Part shown: piece by piece, positions 53,680 to 64,000 of the stretch | Numbering within the stretch: position 1 is the stretch's first letter | Layout of the letters: each line of letters begins with the position of its first letter | Origin: Saccharina japonica | Lineage: Eukaryota > Sar > Phaeophyceae > Laminariales > Laminariaceae | DNA length: 64,000 nt | NCBI GenBank assembly: GCA_008828725.1 | Contig: MEHQ01003256.1 | Coordinates: 359,390 to 423,389, forward strand | Reading direction: 5' to 3' | The notes under the pieces: generated by a model | Told to the model about the DNA's origin: nothing | The model's input: the letters and a program-made list of their open reading frames with translations, nothing else | Database searches by the model: none | Program-made: the position numbers and the translations under genes

Positions 53680-54189
53680 GCGTCCGTGACATGTCGCGGC
53701 ATGTCGCGACACGTGCCACGAAAAAGTCAAATAATGTAGATCCGTGAGAGTATCTCGTACAGGAGTGGGTACTGCCCTTCGTGGGCTCTTCCCTACGGCA
53801 GCGCTACCCTCGGTGCTGCCGGAGTCCGATTGGTCAAAGCATGCTCCAACAACACAAGCAGTGGTTTATGACACAGCAGTGTGTACAGCAGTGGTTCCTG
53901 CCCCTGCTGGTCTCTCTCCTACAGCAACGCTGCCCAGTGACGCTGGACTCCGATCGGCCGTTGCCCCTCGTGAACTCGGCCATCATACTCCTCATGGCAT
54001 GCTGTTACAGCGCCGAGGAGCTGGTACGGCGTGCCAGCGCTACGAAGAGGATTATACGGCTCGAGATAGCTGTTCTGGTCAGTGTCACGCATCGGGTGTA
54101 TTTGTATGGGGAGCGTAAGCTTTCATTGCGTAGCTCCTTCGGTCACATCCTATAGGGGCAGGAAATATCCCCGGTGTGGGAACGCCTTC

Positions 54190-54430
54190 AGACTTGGGTA
54201 AAAACCAGTAACAAGTCTAGGAGAGCTGTACCTGACTTTATCACTGCGCCATTGCCGCTTGCCGCTCGCTGCTCCAGCTCCAGCTGAACCTCTTGTCTCA
54301 GCTGGTGAATCTCAATTTTGAAAGGTTCTTGCTCCTCCTGAGCTGAGACTTTGAAATACATCCGTGACTTCCTCTTGATAACTTCAAGCTCTTGATCTCT
54401 AGTTTGTTCGTAGTTGCCAAGTCTGGATGC
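54190..54430 (-). pseudogene. Copia gag N-terminal fragment (U2)
   Basis: Minus strand, counterpart of 49,090-49,320 with a slightly longer coiled-coil frame (TRDQELEVIKRKSR then MYFKVSAQEEQEPFKIEIHQ). No other copia domain adjoins in U2. Confidence 0.55.
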
Positions 54431-54829
54431 CTTGACCGCCCCGCGGTCGGATGGTATGATTTAAGGTCGTCGTGTTAGATAACAGGACGAGAGCGAGAAA
54501 GAGAGAGAGAGAGAGCGGAGCGGAGCGGAGAGCTCGAGTTCCCCTCCCGCACGATGCGAAATTCCATACTACAGTAACGCCTGCGAATATATACGCAACC
54601 CCGGCAACCCTCTACAACGTTTGTAACCGTCGCTGCTGTAAACCATTCAAACGAACAGTTGCATGTATGCGTGATGCGAGCACGAATTGTTAGGTCGCCA
54701 ACCCACGGTATTTCGGGGGACATGGGTGAGTAGGGTGCGGTACCACTTAGCATTCCATTTTATGGCCACGGTGATCGTTTGGATTTCGATCCTTATTTGA
54801 ATTGCAATGGTTTGGACTACGACGTAAAT

Positions 54830-55424
54830 CTATCTATTATATATAGTTCGTCTGATGTCCAAAAAACAATACTTTAATCAAGTGATCTTTGATGCCCACT
54901 TTATCATAGCAATTTAGAGTAGCGCTGATGAAACAAAACAAATCTTCGTAAAGCAGTTCGCTTTGATGCCCAATTCCCACATCAACCACAAATAGAACAT
55001 ATATTCTGCATGCGACGATTGACCTTCGATCTCGACATAGACTCAGTCCACGACTAACGACCTTCGTACCAGGCAAGGCCAGCAAGTGTACATAGCGGCC
55101 TCGAAGGTATCATTACGATTCGTAGTCTAGGGGGCGAGCGGTTGCTTGCGGCGTCCGACGGTCTTCGTCGAAAAACCTTAAAACACTCGTTCTTGCGATC
55201 GGATAGAGTTTTCGTGTTCTGTTTTGAACTCAGCTGCCAACTGTGTTTTCGTCAGACGCCTGCTCTGCGCCCTCCGCATATCATCGACCGAGGCGTGAGA
55301 ACTGTGGCACTACGCTCGTAGGGTGGATCGGAGGTCCTCACCAGCGCGATGCGTTCAGAGTTTATGACGCAGTCGTTGGGTTTGTCGATCGATATGTCAA
55401 AATGTCAAACTTGAAAAAATGCGN
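54830..55424. other. U2-specific segment ending in N
   Basis: Replaces 50,290-50,525 of U1. No gene recognised in its ~595 bp. The N at 55,424 (GCGNCGAGC) lies exactly where similarity to U1 resumes, suggesting a sequence join. Confidence 0.6.
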
Positions 55425-55565
55425 CGAGCATCGAAGGCTCCACTCTTTGTCATTCTGTCCTCTAATACAACGACTTTAAACAAATCTCCGACTGCGGGGT
55501 GGTCAGAGTATCCAGACTGGTAAACTGCGGACAGTATTCGCCTACCATATCCCGCCAGCACCTGT
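55425..55565 (-). pseudogene. Truncated U2 copy of the unknown exon
   Basis: Matches the 5' two-thirds of 50,470-50,667 with an in-frame 3-bp deletion (TCTCCTCCGAC versus TCTCCGAC on plus). The 3' part with the splice donor is missing because the match begins at the N. Confidence 0.5.
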
Positions 55566-57111
55566 CACCTTGTCTAACGTTAGCATGTAACGTCTCACCG
55601 CGCGTGGGTGGGTTGCGAAGGGGTCAGATGATCGGCGGGTCAGGCGGACCCTGCACGGTTGCGGTTGATCCACAAGATCAGGTGATGTCCGTGGGGGAGG
55701 CATAATCACGTCTTATGTAAAACGCGCGACCGCCGAACCAACTGTGTTGGCGGATGTTGTTGAGGATACTGCTGTACCGCGCGGGTAGTCAAGGTCGTTT
55801 TGGAGGGCTGCTCTCGGTGGTTCTTGGAACAGCGGCGGGGCTGCCCGACGATACTGTTATCGGGTAGGAGATTCGCTCAGCAAGTCACTACGACGTAGCA
55901 GGTACGGCGGCAGAAGTGACAGTGGAGATCGGGGACTGGAAGACGGAACAAGAAGCTCGGCATATAGTGGTCATGTAGTGTAATGCATCTCATGGGACCG
56001 ATAAACGAATGCCCGACGGTACTTTTGAGCGGAAGCGCCACAGTGACTACGTGACAGCGGTCCGTTTACCTGCGCCCACGGCCTTTCGAAAAGACTGCAC
56101 TACTACGTGCACACCGCGGCATGCTTGAGGTACAGCAGGAAAAACGAGAGCCAATGAAATGGAATCAGCGATGTACAAAGGTGGTTGTAAGAATTTGGGT
56201 TCCCAATGAATGAGTCGTTGGATGAGTTGCACCCCAGATAGATACATTTGCTTTGAACGAATCAAGCGCCAGATAATGCAGGTTGTGGGAGAAAATACGG
56301 AACATCCCACTCACCCACCCACCTGGTGGTAACAGTACAGTAGCTTTTGAGTTTACAGCCGTTACGGACGGGGAGATACTACTGTGAACCTGTCGCATTA
56401 ATCCCGAGCTCTGTGCGGCAGTATATCCCAGGCAGAGGTCACCCATGGGGACAGGAGGCCCCATCTAGTCCACAACGCTTGCTTTCATTGATCGGCGAAA
56501 ACACGGAATAACACGATGTTCCTACTGTAAAAGTGAAACTATTCGGTAATCCACGGCGGTTGAAAAAAGCGATGCAAAACCACGAAACGAAAGTTGAAAT
56601 CAAGATTTAGGAAGCTCACTTCCAAGTGAATGTTTGCGTGCACACTTTTGAGTGAGCTTTCGAAAACTTCTTAGACAATTCCAGTGCCGCCGGCTGAGAC
56701 CTATCTACAGTACCCACCCCCACACTATGGCATTCACGAGAGCATAGCCGTCGACAGTGGTGGCGCTCCGGTATTAATCGGGAGTAATTGACCACATGTG
56801 CCGCCCAGGACGCGCCGACCATCAAGCTCCATCATAGAGCTGATGAGACGAATCCTCCGTCGCAGTAGTTGTTGTGGTATCTGCTATGTACGACCAGTGC
56901 TCGCACACCGTCGAGCTCTATCATAGGACTGATACGGCGAGTGCCCCGTCGTAATAGTACCTGTGTTGTCTGCTATACATGTACGACGAGTACTCCACAT
57001 ATACCACCCAGCACGCGCCGGCGCTCGCACACCGTCGAGCTCTGTCATTCGTAAAGCCGACGAGAAGTAGTAGTTGTCCTTTGGTGGAGTTCAGCCGTAC
57101 AAGTACATTGT

Positions 57112-57354
57112 GTGCGGATCGGCGCCCTAGGAAGCAGAGAAGCGCTCCATGGCAAGATGGCAAGTCGTTCCCTATACCTGGCGATGTTGCATGATGGTGT
57201 ATCGTATTCTCTTAGGTTCGACAAACCAATTGATAACGAAGTTACGTTACGATTCGACGATATAGAGGTTATGCCGGCGTGGGATCTGGGATTGAAATGC
57301 TGGCCATCGACCATCAACACCGACGCCTCGCACGTATGGTGGTTGGGACCACGA
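57112..57354 (+). CDS. Exon of unknown gene (U2)
   Basis: Identical frame and GTGAGT donor to 52,215-52,457. It lies about 250 bp from sequence shared with the sulfotransferase 3' flank and is transcribed towards it (opposite strand to the right sulfotransferase). Confidence 0.4.
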
Positions 57355-58549
57355 GTGAGTATGCTCCGGTGCCGTGATACGTGGTGACCACTACTGACTG
57401 CCGGTAGCACTCGTACCGACTGCCGGTGACACTCGTACACCACCACACGATAGCATCCACGAGCCGTTGACACCGGTATCTGGCCCTCTTACAGTTGGGA
57501 CCATGAGTATGTGACTCCACGGCTCGTCGAGCATCATTTAACATCGCAATCAGCAGCAGCACACACAGGAGTCGTACGAGTTACTGTAGTACGTGTGACG
57601 TTTTCACCTCGTGCACCACGTGATACGACTGTCCGCCATTACTGTGTGCGTTTTGGTTTGGTGCTACTCGTGAGGCATGCTGATTGTGGGCATATCTGAT
57701 ATTATAGTGTATGGATACGTGTGGTCCACCTTTCCCTCAGAGCTGCTGTAACAGCAAGCAGCTGCATCGGCGGGTGTACCCACGGCTGTGTTGAATGTAT
57801 ACATATTGGATTTTCTGAAGTAATTCGTACCAGGGCATGTGGCGTCCACCTTTCGCTCAGAGCTACAGTAGTAGTGCGGCAGCGGAATCGACCGATATAT
57901 CTACGGCTCGGCGAGCGCGCCCACGGAATGCAGCAGCAGCAGTGCAACAACAGATTCCTTCCTGTCGTTCGACGAAAACACCACTCTTAGGAAGCAGCCA
58001 GGGGCCCCTCTCCCCCCCCCTGGCCATCTTGTAGTAGATAAATGCTGACAAGACGTATGAGTATATGCTGGGTCCAGTAATTGAGATGGGCGCGACACTT
58101 CGCTTCACACGGCTAAAGTTATACGTGTCGCTTGCCCGTGGTACCGTACTACTGGCATCGATGAACTCCTAGCCGCCACTCCAACTGCGCCCAACCAAGG
58201 TGGGCCGCGGAAGAGGCGCACTCAAAACGGGTTCATTGGCGGTCTGTCCTTGTAAACATTCTTCGTTCGATATCTGTGGGCAGATGCAACAACGCGCGGC
58301 GTTCATCAGCGCATTGTTAATGTTGTGGGACGGATCTCTTTCCAGGACGAAATACGCCCCGACAGGCGCTCCGGAGCCTTCGTACCGAATACAGAAGTCA
58401 AGCCAGTCGAGTCGTCAGTACGCTGTTGTCGCGTTGGGTTCTCGTTGCCGTTGCACGCACAAACATAGGAGAAGTAAGCAAGATTATCGACGAGAGAAAC
58501 TACGAGTAAGTTTCCGTTTTCACTATTTGACTTCAAACATAGACTATAC

Positions 58550-61500
58550 TTACAAAGCATTTGCCTTGCTTGACTGGTTGGCGTTTAGGTAATCGCTGAC
58601 GACGTCCTGCAGCTGATTGAACTCCTCCAAATCCGCCTCTATGACGTTGGACATAGGTTCCAGTCGCTGCGAGGGGGGCCGACGAGCGAAAGCGAACGTT
58701 GCGAAGCAAGTGGCGGCAAGTCTGAGCCAAGCGACGCGACAAACAAATAAAATGTACCTGGCGCCTGGTTTCAAATACCAGGCCCCGTTTGGCAGCTAGT
58801 ATACATATTCACGACACAGGAATTCCAGGGCACTCAACGACCCCCGAGTCACCATTGCTACTTGTCGGTCGTACGATGCGGAAATTCAACACCGTTAGTC
58901 TCGACCCCACGACAAGAAAAGAAAATCGCAAAAGCACCACTATCGCTGCCGGGTTACCCTTCCCGAACCAAGTGCGAAGGTTCAACAGTGCTGTCGCGTG
59001 GGATCGAAAGGCACGCTCCCCCGTTTTTGTACCTTCGCATACTCCTCTTGGGCTGCAGTGAACAACAGCCGGTCCAGCATCGTAAGTTCGTCGATTTCTT
59101 TCTGCACCTGTGCCGACAGTGGGGAGCAGCCGGCGTCATGGTCAAAACGGGCCACAATCAAGCTCCCGCAGAGTGAATCGTTAACGGGACTGTTGCGTTT
59201 ATACGCGTCGAAAGATAGCCTTCATGCTCGCGCCATGGGTCTGCCTGGTTGCTGCAGGCGTGACCGAGAACACTAGCGAGTTCCGACCAAAACTAAACAA
59301 CGGGGCCGTAATAAAAGGGGTAACCCTGCTTGATTTATCGCTTGAAGAAGCATTGCTGGGGCTGGCTCGAGAAATACCCCCTTCGCATACCAAAAGTCTT
59401 GCCTTCTCAGGGAGATCATCGAAGGATGGCTTGTCGACGAACGTTTTCCCGTCCCATCGTTTTACGCCCGGTTTCGTCTCGTTCAGCGTTATGTAGGTCA
59501 TGTCGATCATTCCCCAGCCTAGAAGGCGCCGTAGAACCATCAGCCCTTCATCAAACCGCTCCGTCAGAAAAATCTATCTCGCGGAATACGGTGGTTGAAG
59601 CGTAGACAAATGACGGTTTCAGTATAAATACAAGCAATTGCAGACGTGCAGAAGCGACCTTACTGCTTAGCTACTTCCATGAAAGCTGTGGTTGGTGGGG
59701 TCAACAGCATATTTTATTCCCAGGACATCACGCCGCGACACTTATGGTATTCCCAGGACACGCCGCGGGGCGGTGATGCGTTTGCCCTCGACTAGAGTCA
59801 ACAAGGGGTGTTCGTGTGGAGTGTTGGTTGTCAGCTTCCTTTGCTGCGAATATCACATTGCACCCTTCGGGCAAGGGCATCAACTCGTGGAGATAAAGCT
59901 GTTGCTCCCGAGCGTAGAATAAACGTAGACAGTGCAATGGTCAAATGGGCAGAGATGGTTTAACATGTCGGCAGACGAAGCAAGAGTACCCCAATTCGGT
60001 TGCAAATGAAACAACGTAGCGTTCGCGAAATATTGAAGGCGACACGTAAACGCAATCAAGACTAGTACAATCGGCCGTGAAAACGGAGAGCCACGTTTCG
60101 TTCTTGGGTAATGAACGGCAACGACCGCAAGCTACGGGTGTCGTCTCGCGATGAAAACAAACCGACGCAGTCAAGCAGTCGCCGACCTGCATAACCCTCC
60201 ATACACCTGCCCCTACGACGCACTCAACGGTTTGCATATCTGCTTGCTCACACGACACTCCGTAGCCATAGATATATGGTCGTTCAACACATTGTGGTAC
60301 TGCCCTTTACCGCTGTTCGACGCCATCGCAACACCCCCTCACCAGTTTGAAGGACGAAAGATCATGAGCAATCAGGCGTTCCATCTGCTTCACTGTAGTC
60401 ACCCCGAACTCCGCCGCGAGCGGGTTGCGCAATTGCTCGTAGCGGTCGCCGTAGTTTCGTGGTTTCGCCAGGTAATCTTCGAGGGATAACTGGCCGGCGA
60501 ATCAAGATCGGGGGAAACTCTAGGTGAGGACACGGGGCTTGGTGTGCGGTGACGCGGGTCGGATGTATGCATCAATACGGGACAGGCATGGCCGACGTCC
60601 AACTTTTGACGTTACCACCGTATCAGTTCACGGACACATGTGCTGGGATTACTCAAACGTAGCCCGAAACATAACAATGCACGTTGGAAGGATGTTGTAC
60701 ATCCCGCCAACCAGACGTTCTTCGTTGATTATACCTCGGCAATAGCGCGACTACGCTCTAGTACCTAGCACACTGTCTTACGTCTGAACTAGATGGCCAC
60801 GGTTTCATTTGTTAGTCCGGCAGACCTGTGCGGCGTAATCTGCTTGAGAGGGGTGCATTCCACTAACGAGGTATTTTACCCCAACAACACGATATAAGCT
60901 CAAGCTACAGGTACCGGTTGTAACTGCCAGACGTTTTCTCTCTTTCGAGTGTACACACGCTATCCAGAATGTGGCGCGGTCTCGCACGTTTCTCATACCT
61001 CGTTTGACGGGTTGAGGTAATAGTAGTAGTAGCTTCTCGGCCCCGTGCGCCAAATAGAGTGTCACAGTTGACACATGCCGAACAACGGAGTTAGCGGACG
61101 GAAGTGGACGTTGCGAGGGAGCTTTGTGTTACGCACTCGAATTAACGACATAGACCGTGACACGAAATGGTACCGGCTCCCAAAGGATACACCACATGTA
61201 GCCTATATACGGGTTATTTGTAAGCGGACCAGGGGCTTCCTCAATTATGTTTTTCTCAACGTGACGGTGGCGGGTCATACCGTCCCTGGTGTGGCACCAC
61301 ACCGGTGTCACTGAGTTCCCTTTCAAGGCTATTCGGCGGTCTATCGAGGAAGCTTATTGCCATATGCGTCATTCGCGGGAAGGGGTATCCGAACTGTGCG
61401 GAACAAAAGTTAAAACGGGAAGGAGTAGGTACCTGAGGAAGTGCGATCGGGGCTCCCTCAGCACCGTGATGAAGTTAACGTCGTCAGGATTTCGCATGAT

Positions 61501-63010
61501 ACGTAGGTAGTTCTGGTGTGCAACGGACCATGAGCCCTCCAATTGTCCTTGGCCGGAGATGTGATAGTGCATAATGTCCACACGCTCGACGTTCCCGTTC
61601 TCCACCTGGTCGCCGACAGGGAACGTTGGAATTGATCGCTGCCGGGTATCAAGCCCGCACGGGGTGCAAGGGTCTAACATCACAGTGCCGCAAATCACGT
61701 ACAACTCGTTTGAGTCTATGATCGTTGGCGTATGCCTCTGCCCCAAGAGTGGTTTGTTTCGCTCTTCGTTCATCTGCCTGCTGATGAGGTTCATTTTCCA
61801 TTACTCTCCGAGTCTATCCATACGGTGTGGCAAAATGCGATTGGCGAATGACTAAAAGCGTTTTACTCACGGTACATTCGCGGTGATATATTTACACGAT
61901 ACCCGTACAGCGTCTAGAGGTCAACTCATGCACCGGTATAATGAAGCAACAGTGATTCAACACCGCACTGCATCCAGCGCTCGCGAAACGTCTGCAGCCA
62001 GTCTGCATTGCTCGCGCTTGACCAAATGTGCGCCTTCTATAGTTCGTAATACAGCAACCGCTGAAAGCTTGGCGACTGTCACGATATCACATATCGCGGT
62101 TGCTGCTCCAGTACAAGCACGGCCTGACGCCTGTGACCAGAATAATTATCAGAAAATCCCACCGGTCTCGCCGACACAGTTGCGTTCGTGCAAAGGCTGA
62201 AGTCGGGGCCATATTTATAATATAATACCAAACTGAAACGAACTTTCGTAGTGCCAAACCTATGAGTCGCCGGAAGGGAAGAAAAGCGTAAGGAAACCAA
62301 GACTTTGCTAAAGATGGTGGCATCGCAGTGAAGGGTCGCCAAGGAGGTTATGCGGAGCGCCGGACCTCACCTGGTCAACAGCCGAATCGAGGTCGACCGA
62401 CGTCGTTTTGCTGAAGTTCGCCAACTGACCCAGAGACCACCGTGTGTCAGGTCATGCCGCAGAACGACGAAAACGACATCCAGATACCACACGACAGGTA
62501 GAAAGGGAAAACACAATTTGAAGGAGGGATGCACTGGTGATGGCGATAGAATTACCACGAGTTCCAACCATTGAACCACCAACAAGCGTGTCACGGACAA
62601 GCTGGCCGCTTGACATCAATACTTTGCTACCAGCATCTACAGAATTAAAGCCACCTGACCATGATGGATCGCGTTGCAGAGTCAGGGCTTATATCTCAAA
62701 CTATATGATATAGCAGATCGTGTGATCAAACAAGAAGGACACATGCATACCTCTACGCCGTGCCGTAATGCGTAGCGACACAGTAGGGACCCCATGGTAG
62801 TAGACCCCGTCTTGTGCGTTTTGACAAAGGCAATGTCGACCTTCTGGTTGTCCGTGTTTGCTACCGAGGCGTTTACTAATCCGTTCAAGTAGTCCCTGTC
62901 AGATACCGCCTGGGCGTCATAGTCCGTGTCCTGCCCAAGAGATCCACCTTCTGCGACGCATGGGAGAAAGGGAACGTCGGCATGGTTACCCTCAGCTATT
63001 TCAAAGTTCC
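58550..63010 (-). CDS. Galactose-3-O-sulfotransferase-like gene, right copy (multi-exon)
   Basis: Minus strand, convergent with the left copy. Exons: a 63,010-62,757, b 62,424-62,371, c 61,605-61,433, d 60,489-60,343, e 59,573-59,391, f 59,107-59,033, g 58,666-58,550 (TAA). Exon a: FVKTHKTGSTTMGSLLCRYA (PAPS 5'-phosphosulfate motif). c: VDIMHYHI and FITVLREPRSHF (3'-phosphate motif). d: SLEDYLAKPRNYGDRYEQLR. e: TERFDEGLMVLRRLLGW. f: VQKEIDELTMLDRLLFTAAQ. g: SNVIEADLEEFNQLQDVVSD. Exons b to g have exactly the same lengths as in the left gene; exon a is 15 bp shorter, in frame. All listed donors are GT, including GTATGC after exon e. A candidate signal-anchor exon ends at 63,157 and is phase-compatible with exon a. 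The final TTGTAAGTA could also be read as a splice donor, so the C-terminus is not certain. Exon c/d phase mismatch as in the left copy. The better-preserved paralogue. Confidence 0.85.
61855..62205 (+). repeat. ~345-bp dispersed element with conserved small ORF (copy 2)
   Basis: Lies between exons b and c of the right sulfotransferase, antisense to it. ORF 61,928-62,200 (90 aa) keeps the frame of 37,241-37,507 despite three gaps. Conserved phrases include IQHRTASS, CAPSIVR/SAPSIVR and AAPVQA. It may be a transposon-borne peptide or an exon of an overlapping transcript. Confidence 0.55.
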
Positions 63011-63156
63011 CTGTATTGCGAAGAGTCTCTTATATTAAGTGCACAGCGTTGGTGGAGGACACCCAAGGCAAACAAACGTCTTGTGTGTGATGTATGAACC
63101 ATATACTCTAGTATATATCGCTCACGCGACAGACACCTACATCAATCATGAGTTAC

Positions 63157-63640
63157 TTGGTATAGTGGTGAATAACCCGAATACGAGAACGACGACAGCC
63201 CCCGTCAAGAATAGCCGCCAATGCAGCGCCGGTGTCAGCGCCGTTTCCTGTGCAGTCGAGAGCCGAAACCCATAGCGGCTGCTGGTGGCAGCGCCCTTGC
63301 GAGGTAATACATGTCCACGACGACACGAATACGCGTGCGGAAAGCGGGCCCGGAACACGCCGGGGCAAGGGGAAACATTCTCCGCCGCCCACAGTCACCG
63401 CCTTCATCGCCACGACCTCCATCACCAACGATAACAGCGCCGTCGTCACTGAGGACACAGCTGGCATGGCCATCACTCTTCCCGAGGTCACATTCGTATC
63501 CGCCACGGATGCTGCTTGCGTTGCAGGGAACTATACCGCTATCATTGTCGTCGCCAATTCCGCAACCGTCAACATCGGAAGCTGGAGTCACCTCCGCTGC
63601 GGCCAGTCTTCCTCTTCGTTTTTTTTATGCTAGCAAGGGA
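63157..63640 (-). other. Conserved upstream block with candidate signal-anchor exon (right gene)
   Basis: Minus-strand frame ending LHWRLFLTGAVVVLVFGLFT then TIP, followed by a GT donor (CCAA, GTAACT). One leftover base joins in phase with exon a (GGAACTTTG). Upstream, one frame (63,591-63,235) is open for 118 codons with a Cys/Asp/Gly-rich start (VDGCGIGDDNDSGIVPCNAS); the left copy is conserved for about 74 codons, then stops. Substitutions between copies fall on all codon positions, so coding is unproven. Confidence 0.35.
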
Positions 63641-63794
63641 AGCAGTCTGGATCATGATACTCGTTGGAAAGCTGATACTCGTTGGAAAGCACTTCATCGT
63701 CCGCCTTCGAGCCGGCGATTTTACACCGCCTTCTCCGCTGGTAGCTTATGCCGCGGCCTCTTGATCGATTGGCCCAACTGCAACTGCCAAAAGA

Positions 63795-63885
63795 GAGTCT
63801 ATGCCACCGCCACCGCCACCGCCACCGCCATCGGCACCGCCACCGCCATCGCCACCGCCACCGCCACCGTTCCCGCCGTCGATTG
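63795..63885 (+). repeat. (CCACCG)n tract
   Basis: CCACCGCCACCG-type repeats encode poly-Pro on plus and Gly-rich sequence on minus. In the left arm the corresponding place (about 34,010-34,035) has only a short GGTGGCGG run, so the tract expanded in the right arm. Confidence 0.85.
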
Positions 63886-64000
63886 AGCCATCACTAGGCT
63901 CACCGCAGCCGACCCAACCTCTCGTCGCATATGACACTATTTTCGCGGCCCCTTCAACACTAAGTCATTCATTTCAAGACATGAACTAGGGTCACGATCA

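Larger units (their letters stand above)
53680..58573 (+). repeat. Tandem duplication unit U2 (~4.9 kb)
   Basis: Begins GCGTCCGTGACATG inside the MITE right half, repeats the gag N-terminal fragment, the exon-like sequences and the sulfotransferase 3' flank. Past 58,573 it continues into the right sulfotransferase gene instead of the MITE. It lacks the U1 SINE and contains an N at 55,424. Confidence 0.9.
57600..64000 (-). repeat. Large inverted duplication, right arm
   Basis: Reverse complement of 33,890-41,090 (see exon-by-exon agreement in the sulfotransferase entries). It lacks the 36,295-37,169 MITE and has its own copy of the 345-bp element in a different intron. The homology runs to the last base of the window. 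Confidence 0.9.

Noticed and set aside
58200..58592. 130-codon plus-strand ORF beside the right sulfotransferase
   Set aside because: It overlaps the antisense of exon g, the U1 copy loses the frame at its end, and no domain is seen.
1..64000. CRISPR arrays, bacterial operons or ribosome-binding sites
   Set aside because: No regularly spaced repeat/spacer structure with unique spacers; introns, SINEs and Pol III boxes show a eukaryotic nuclear origin.

Overview
This is repeat-rich eukaryotic nuclear DNA, not bacterial. Three things show it: GT-AG introns separating short conserved exons, tRNA-derived SINEs with Pol III A and B boxes, and many small terminal-inverted-repeat (TIR) transposons and Ty1/copia retrotransposon remains. 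Short runs of the TTAGGG telomere hexamer sit inside several repeat families. Numerous small exons, (CAG)n and (TTG)n microsatellites, and a Golgi-type carbohydrate sulfotransferase pair would fit a marine stramenopile such as a brown alga, but the species is inference and weakly supported. No rRNA gene, functional tRNA gene, CRISPR array or bacterial-style operon is visible.

Layout. 1-14.2 kb: minisatellites (a 41-bp array, present again inverted at 11.8-12.3 kb; an ACTCCGAGTA palindrome field; a (TTG)n tract), MITEs including a hAT-like one with perfect 8-bp target duplications, a foldback element and several SINEs. 14.2-25.2 kb: two copies of a composite TA-flanked TIR element in opposite orientation, interleaved with two nearly identical segments (18.0-20.3 and 22.1-25.2 kb). 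Each segment carries a SINE, a tandem array of a ~304-bp TIR element (2 versus 5 units) and one exon-like sequence. 25.2-31.9 kb: a ~1-kb tandem duplication whose joint carries an N, fields of the CTTCCATGGAAG palindrome, another SINE and a foldback; no recognisable gene. 31.9-34.0 kb: minus-strand copia gag and protease remains.

33.9-41.1 kb and 57.6-64.0 kb are diverged inverted copies of one locus. Each carries a multi-exon galactose-3-O-sulfotransferase-like gene, and the two genes converge. Exons a to g have the same lengths in both copies except the first (269 against 254 bp), and all have plausible splice sites apart from two altered donor positions in the left gene. The ~17 kb between the arms holds scrambled copia fragments (42.4-49.3 kb) and a direct tandem duplication (48.6-53.7 and 53.7-58.6 kb). 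The duplication contains two further exon-like sequences of unknown function, and a SINE is present in only one of its copies.

Function. The only confidently recognised host genes are the two sulfotransferases, which would transfer sulfate from PAPS to sugar chains in the Golgi. Everything else is mobile DNA, satellite or unidentified. Two single N bases fall exactly on duplication joints, so part of the duplicated structure may be an assembly effect.
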